Below, in pieces: positions 26,255-27,656 of a DNA stretch of 27,656 bases. Origin of the DNA: Chloroflexota bacterium (GTDB lineage Bacteria > Chloroflexota > Anaerolineae > Promineifilales > Promineifilaceae). The notes beneath the pieces are model-generated. The model was given only the letters and a program-made list of their open reading frames with translations, was not told the DNA's origin and searched no databases. The position numbers and the translations under genes were made by a program. Positions within the stretch are counted from its first letter, which is position 1. Each line of letters starts with the position of its first letter. Where the stretch lies: positions 1 through 27,656 of the forward strand of contig JAAEOP010001366.1 of the NCBI GenBank assembly GCA_024223125.1. Direction: 5' to 3'.

Positions 26255-26335
26255 ATGTTAGAGGTTGAAGCGGATGAAAAATTGGAAGGGGAAGCTGCCT
26301 GGCAAACTTACCAGGCTTATCTAACAGGATCGTAA
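26255..26335 (+). pseudogene. Antitoxin-like remnant
   Basis: The frame MLEVEADEKLEGEAAWQTYQAYLTGS ends at a TAA. It resembles the C-terminal helical part of small type II antitoxins (acidic stretch, then WQxYQxYLxTG), in which the protein normally continues for about 20-30 more residues. The N-terminal DNA-binding half is missing too. It sits directly before a RelE-like fragment, as expected for a decayed pair. Similarity is judged by eye and is weak. Confidence 0.35.
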
Positions 26336-26337
26336 CA

Positions 26338-26400
26338 GTGACCTGGAGTATTCAATATACGCGTACATTCCTCAAAGAAATATACCGTAAATTTCCTTAG
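26338..26400 (+). pseudogene. RelE/ParE-type toxin N-terminal remnant
   Basis: A GTG-initiated frame of 20 residues, VTWSIQYTRTFLKEIYRKFP, is cut by a stop codon. It matches the start of RelE/ParE-superfamily toxins (W.I.YT..FLKE...LP), which run to about 85-95 residues. No continuation was found in the next 150 bases in any plus-strand frame. With the antitoxin-like remnant 3 bases upstream it looks like a dead toxin-antitoxin module. Confidence 0.45.
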
Positions 26401-26565
26401 CAGCTTGTCGGAAAAACCTGAATAGAACGCGGATACTTCGGCTTTGCTCAGTACAAGCAATCTCAAGATGCCAGACCAGACACAGATTGACGAACGCTGT
26501 TGGTTTACACTTTTCAGATTGTAAAGTACGGAGTGAGTTGTTCCCTACTACTTACATTGGAGGGG
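26401..26565. other. Non-coding stretch with nothing recognised
   Basis: 165 bp between the toxin remnant and the first long repeat. No open frame, hairpin or RNA gene was recognised. The segment TACTTCGGCTTTGCTCAGTA resembles degenerate intergenic repeat sequence, but only one copy is present here. Confidence 0.4.
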
Positions 26566-26821
26566 GTACTAATACAAATTGTATAGATAAACTTCAACGT
26601 TTTGAGGATGTTAACCAGGCGGATGTGTGCGTATAATTATTATTCACACATCAGTTTAGGAATAAGGATTAAATAAAACCCGAAAGTTGTCATTCCTGCG
26701 AAGGCAGGAATCCATCTTTTCTGAGGAGTGAATTCCCGCTTTCGCGGGTATGATAGATTAAAGTTTGGGGGTTAAATAAATCCCCATTCCTTAGTGTATT
26801 GTCAAATAAAAAGAACATTAT
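26566..26821. repeat. Long repeat copy R1, interrupted by a MITE-like element
   Basis: R1 consists of 26566-26658 plus 26791-26821 and matches R2 (27457-27575) nearly base for base. It starts at GTACTAA, passes through AACTTCAACGTTTTGAGG and a hairpin GATGTGTG/CACACATC (about 26622-26652), and ends at AAGAACATTAT. The 132 bp between the two parts is absent from R2. R1 ends 27 bases before the small membrane-protein gene. Confidence 0.8.
26659..26790. mobile_element. 132-bp MITE-like element with terminal inverted repeats
   Basis: The element begins GGAATAAGGATT and ends AATCCCCATTCC. The outer 30 bases of each end match as inverted repeats at 22 of 30 positions by hand count. It is flanked by TTA (26656-26658 and 26791-26793), which occurs once at the matching site in R2 (27545-27547), so this is a target duplication; TTAG or TA cannot be excluded. 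Inside are two REP-like hairpins, ATTCCTGC-GAAG-GCAGGAAT and CCCGC-TTTC-GCGGG. It has no coding capacity, so a transposase elsewhere would have moved it. Confidence 0.78.
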
Positions 26822-26848
26822 CAATCAAAAGAAATAAGGAAGTATAAA

Positions 26849-27031
26849 ATGCTAATCATTGGCATAATCATAGGTTACATCATTGTTGCATCAATCATCA
26901 TCGTGTGTGTGTGTATGTTATCATCGCGGATGAGTCAAAATGAAGATTGGCAGAATCAATCCCTGTCAATTCAAGACCATAGTGTGCCAACTGTTCCTGA
27001 TTGCCAGACAGACGCTGTTACTTTATCCTAA
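26849..27031 (+). CDS. Small single-helix membrane protein
   Basis: A 60-residue protein. The N-terminal half is very hydrophobic (residues 2-24, rich in Ile and ending VCVCML). The second half is polar and acidic ([17 protein letters not shown]). AAGGAAG lies 7 bases before the ATG and an intrinsic terminator follows the stop by 25 bases, which makes a real transcription unit plausible. No family recognised. It could be a regulatory or toxin-like small membrane protein, or a chance frame in decayed DNA. Confidence 0.5.
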   Translation: MLIIGIIIGYIIVASIIIVCVCMLSSRMSQNEDWQNQSLSIQDHSVPTVPDCQTDAVTLS

Positions 27032-27055
27032 ACTTCCTCTTAAGTTCAAAAAATC

Positions 27056-27087
27056 AAAAGTCCGGCTAAATCAGCCGGACTTTTTTT
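27056..27087 (+). terminator. Rho-independent terminator
   Basis: AAAAGTCCGGCT (27056-27067) and AGCCGGACTTTT (27073-27084) form a perfect 12-bp stem with a 5-nt loop (AAATC), followed by a T-run. It is the clearest intrinsic terminator in the window. It lies 25 bases after the small membrane-protein stop codon on the plus strand. Confidence 0.88.
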
Positions 27088-27128
27088 ATTCAGGTGCGAC
27101 GCACTTTTCCAGAATAATCTGTTATATC

Positions 27129-27433
27129 ATGATCGATTGCAAGTGCGTAGGTAAAACCACCGTTACCGTCAATTTAGCCTTAGCCTGGCAGCGATCCGGG
27201 GCTAAAGCCGGCATTTTTGACGCCGATATTTATGGCCCCAATGTGCCTATAATGCTGGGCATTCATCGCCGCCAGAGCAGCAAAGGATATATGTCCATCG
27301 CCCGCCAAAAGAGTGCCCCTGCCTACATTCAACCATTAGAACAGTTCGGGTGAAAATCATGTCTATCGGTTTGCTGGTGGCTAAGGCGTTTGTGAGGGTA
27401 ACGGCCGTGTGGCAAGAGAAATTACGGCCGTAA
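27129..27433 (+). pseudogene. Mrp/ApbC (NBP35-type) ATPase remnant with frameshift
   Basis: The fragment reads [35 protein letters not shown] and [10 protein letters not shown], the unmistakable N-terminal core of the Mrp/ApbC iron-sulfur carrier P-loop ATPases. The family's GKGGVGK P-loop is damaged (DCKCVGKTT). A stop at 27351 follows, but the next frame continues with [13 protein letters not shown] from 27350, as in intact Mrp, so a single base has been lost. After that the match fades and a stop comes at 27433. About 250 C-terminal residues are missing. The open frame extends upstream to 26940, but that part crosses the terminator and is not homologous. A dead fragment, probably of a gene intact elsewhere. 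Confidence 0.8.
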
Positions 27434-27456
27434 CAGGTGTGGTCGGGTAGACCAAA

Positions 27457-27575
27457 GTACTAAATCAAATTGTATAGATAAACTTCAACGTTTTGAGGAT
27501 GTTAACTAGGCGGATATGTGTATACTTATTATGCACACATCCGTTTAGTGTATTGTCAAATAAAAAGAACATTAT
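27457..27575. repeat. Long repeat copy R2 (uninterrupted)
   Basis: A 119-bp copy of the repeat also at 26566-26821, in the same orientation and without the inserted element. The hairpin here is GGATATGTG/CACACATCC with one A-C mismatch. It preserves the empty target site (GTTTAGTGTATTG) of the MITE-like element. The two copies bracket the small gene, its terminator and the Mrp remnant. The last 80 bases of the window after R2 hold nothing recognisable. Confidence 0.8.
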
Positions 27576-27656
27576 GACTCTACTGAAAGCAAATGCCCAT
27601 GTTTATCCCCCTCATTCTTGACGGGTAGCCTGAGTAGTAACTAACAAACCAACAAA

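Larger units (their letters stand above)
459..27431. repeat. Dispersed iterated palindrome ACGGCCGT
   Basis: At least 36 exact copies by hand count. Examples: 459, 855, 2756, 7073, 7441, 8553, 8773, 8984, 9214, 9726, 9952, 10269, 11182, 11203, 11997, 12199, 12583, 15127, 15227, 16260, 17372, 18203, 18338, 19006, 19139, 19338, 19369, 21725, 23618, 23972, 25044, 25391, 25456, 25959, 27401, 27424. About a third extend to the 10-mer AACGGCCGTT. Copies lie mostly within genes and in different reading frames. Confidence 0.85.

Noticed and set aside
26940..27128. Upstream part of the frame leading into the Mrp remnant
   Set aside because: It overlaps the small membrane-protein gene and passes straight through a strong terminator, with no similarity to Mrp.
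26566..27575. R1/R2 as a CRISPR array
   Set aside because: There are only two copies, about 120 bp long and 0.6 kb or more apart, with no regular spacing.

Overview
The window looks like a chromosomal piece of a Chloroflexota (Anaerolineae-type) bacterium. This is inferred from the gene content: CUT1 sugar ABC transporter, a dense set of polytopic GT-C/YfhO membrane proteins, and multi-domain histidine kinases. A very abundant octamer palindrome, ACGGCCGT, is also present. No rRNA, tRNA or CRISPR array was seen, and the taxonomic call was not tested by any search.

Layout. (1) 1-2154, minus strand: start of a gene leaving the left edge, a two-helix membrane protein, a YigZ/IMPACT protein and a stand-alone RNA ligase-fold protein. 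(2) 2242-6724, minus: sugar ABC transporter, transcribed SBP -> MalF-type -> MalG-type permease, with no ATPase gene here. The binding protein is unusual: one lipoprotein carries two near-identical substrate-binding domains. (3) 7039-13867, minus: galT-galK (4-nt overlap), then a hybrid histidine kinase, a response regulator containing a decayed kinase domain, and a short-chain dehydrogenase. The binding-protein domains resemble the glucose/galactose-binding family, so import and galactose use may be functionally linked. (4) 14163-26210: a glycan-assembly region. A plus-strand operon holds polyprenol-phosphate sugar synthase-type GT2, methyltransferase, GT87-like, second GT2 and GT-C-like genes. 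It converges on a minus-strand operon (GT87-like, GT-C-like, YfhO-like). A divergent plus-strand GT-C gene follows. GT2 enzymes probably charge a lipid carrier that the GT-C proteins use outside the membrane. (5) 26211-27656: decayed, repeat-rich DNA. It holds remnants of a toxin-antitoxin pair, two copies of a ~120-bp repeat (one interrupted by a 132-bp MITE-like element), a small membrane-protein gene with its own terminator, and a frameshifted Mrp/ApbC ATPase fragment.

The main points for a second look are the highly iterated ACGGCCGT palindrome (at least 36 exact copies, in all reading frames), the fused tandem binding protein, a palindromic repeat lying in frame inside a glycosyltransferase gene, and the MITE whose empty site is preserved 0.8 kb away.
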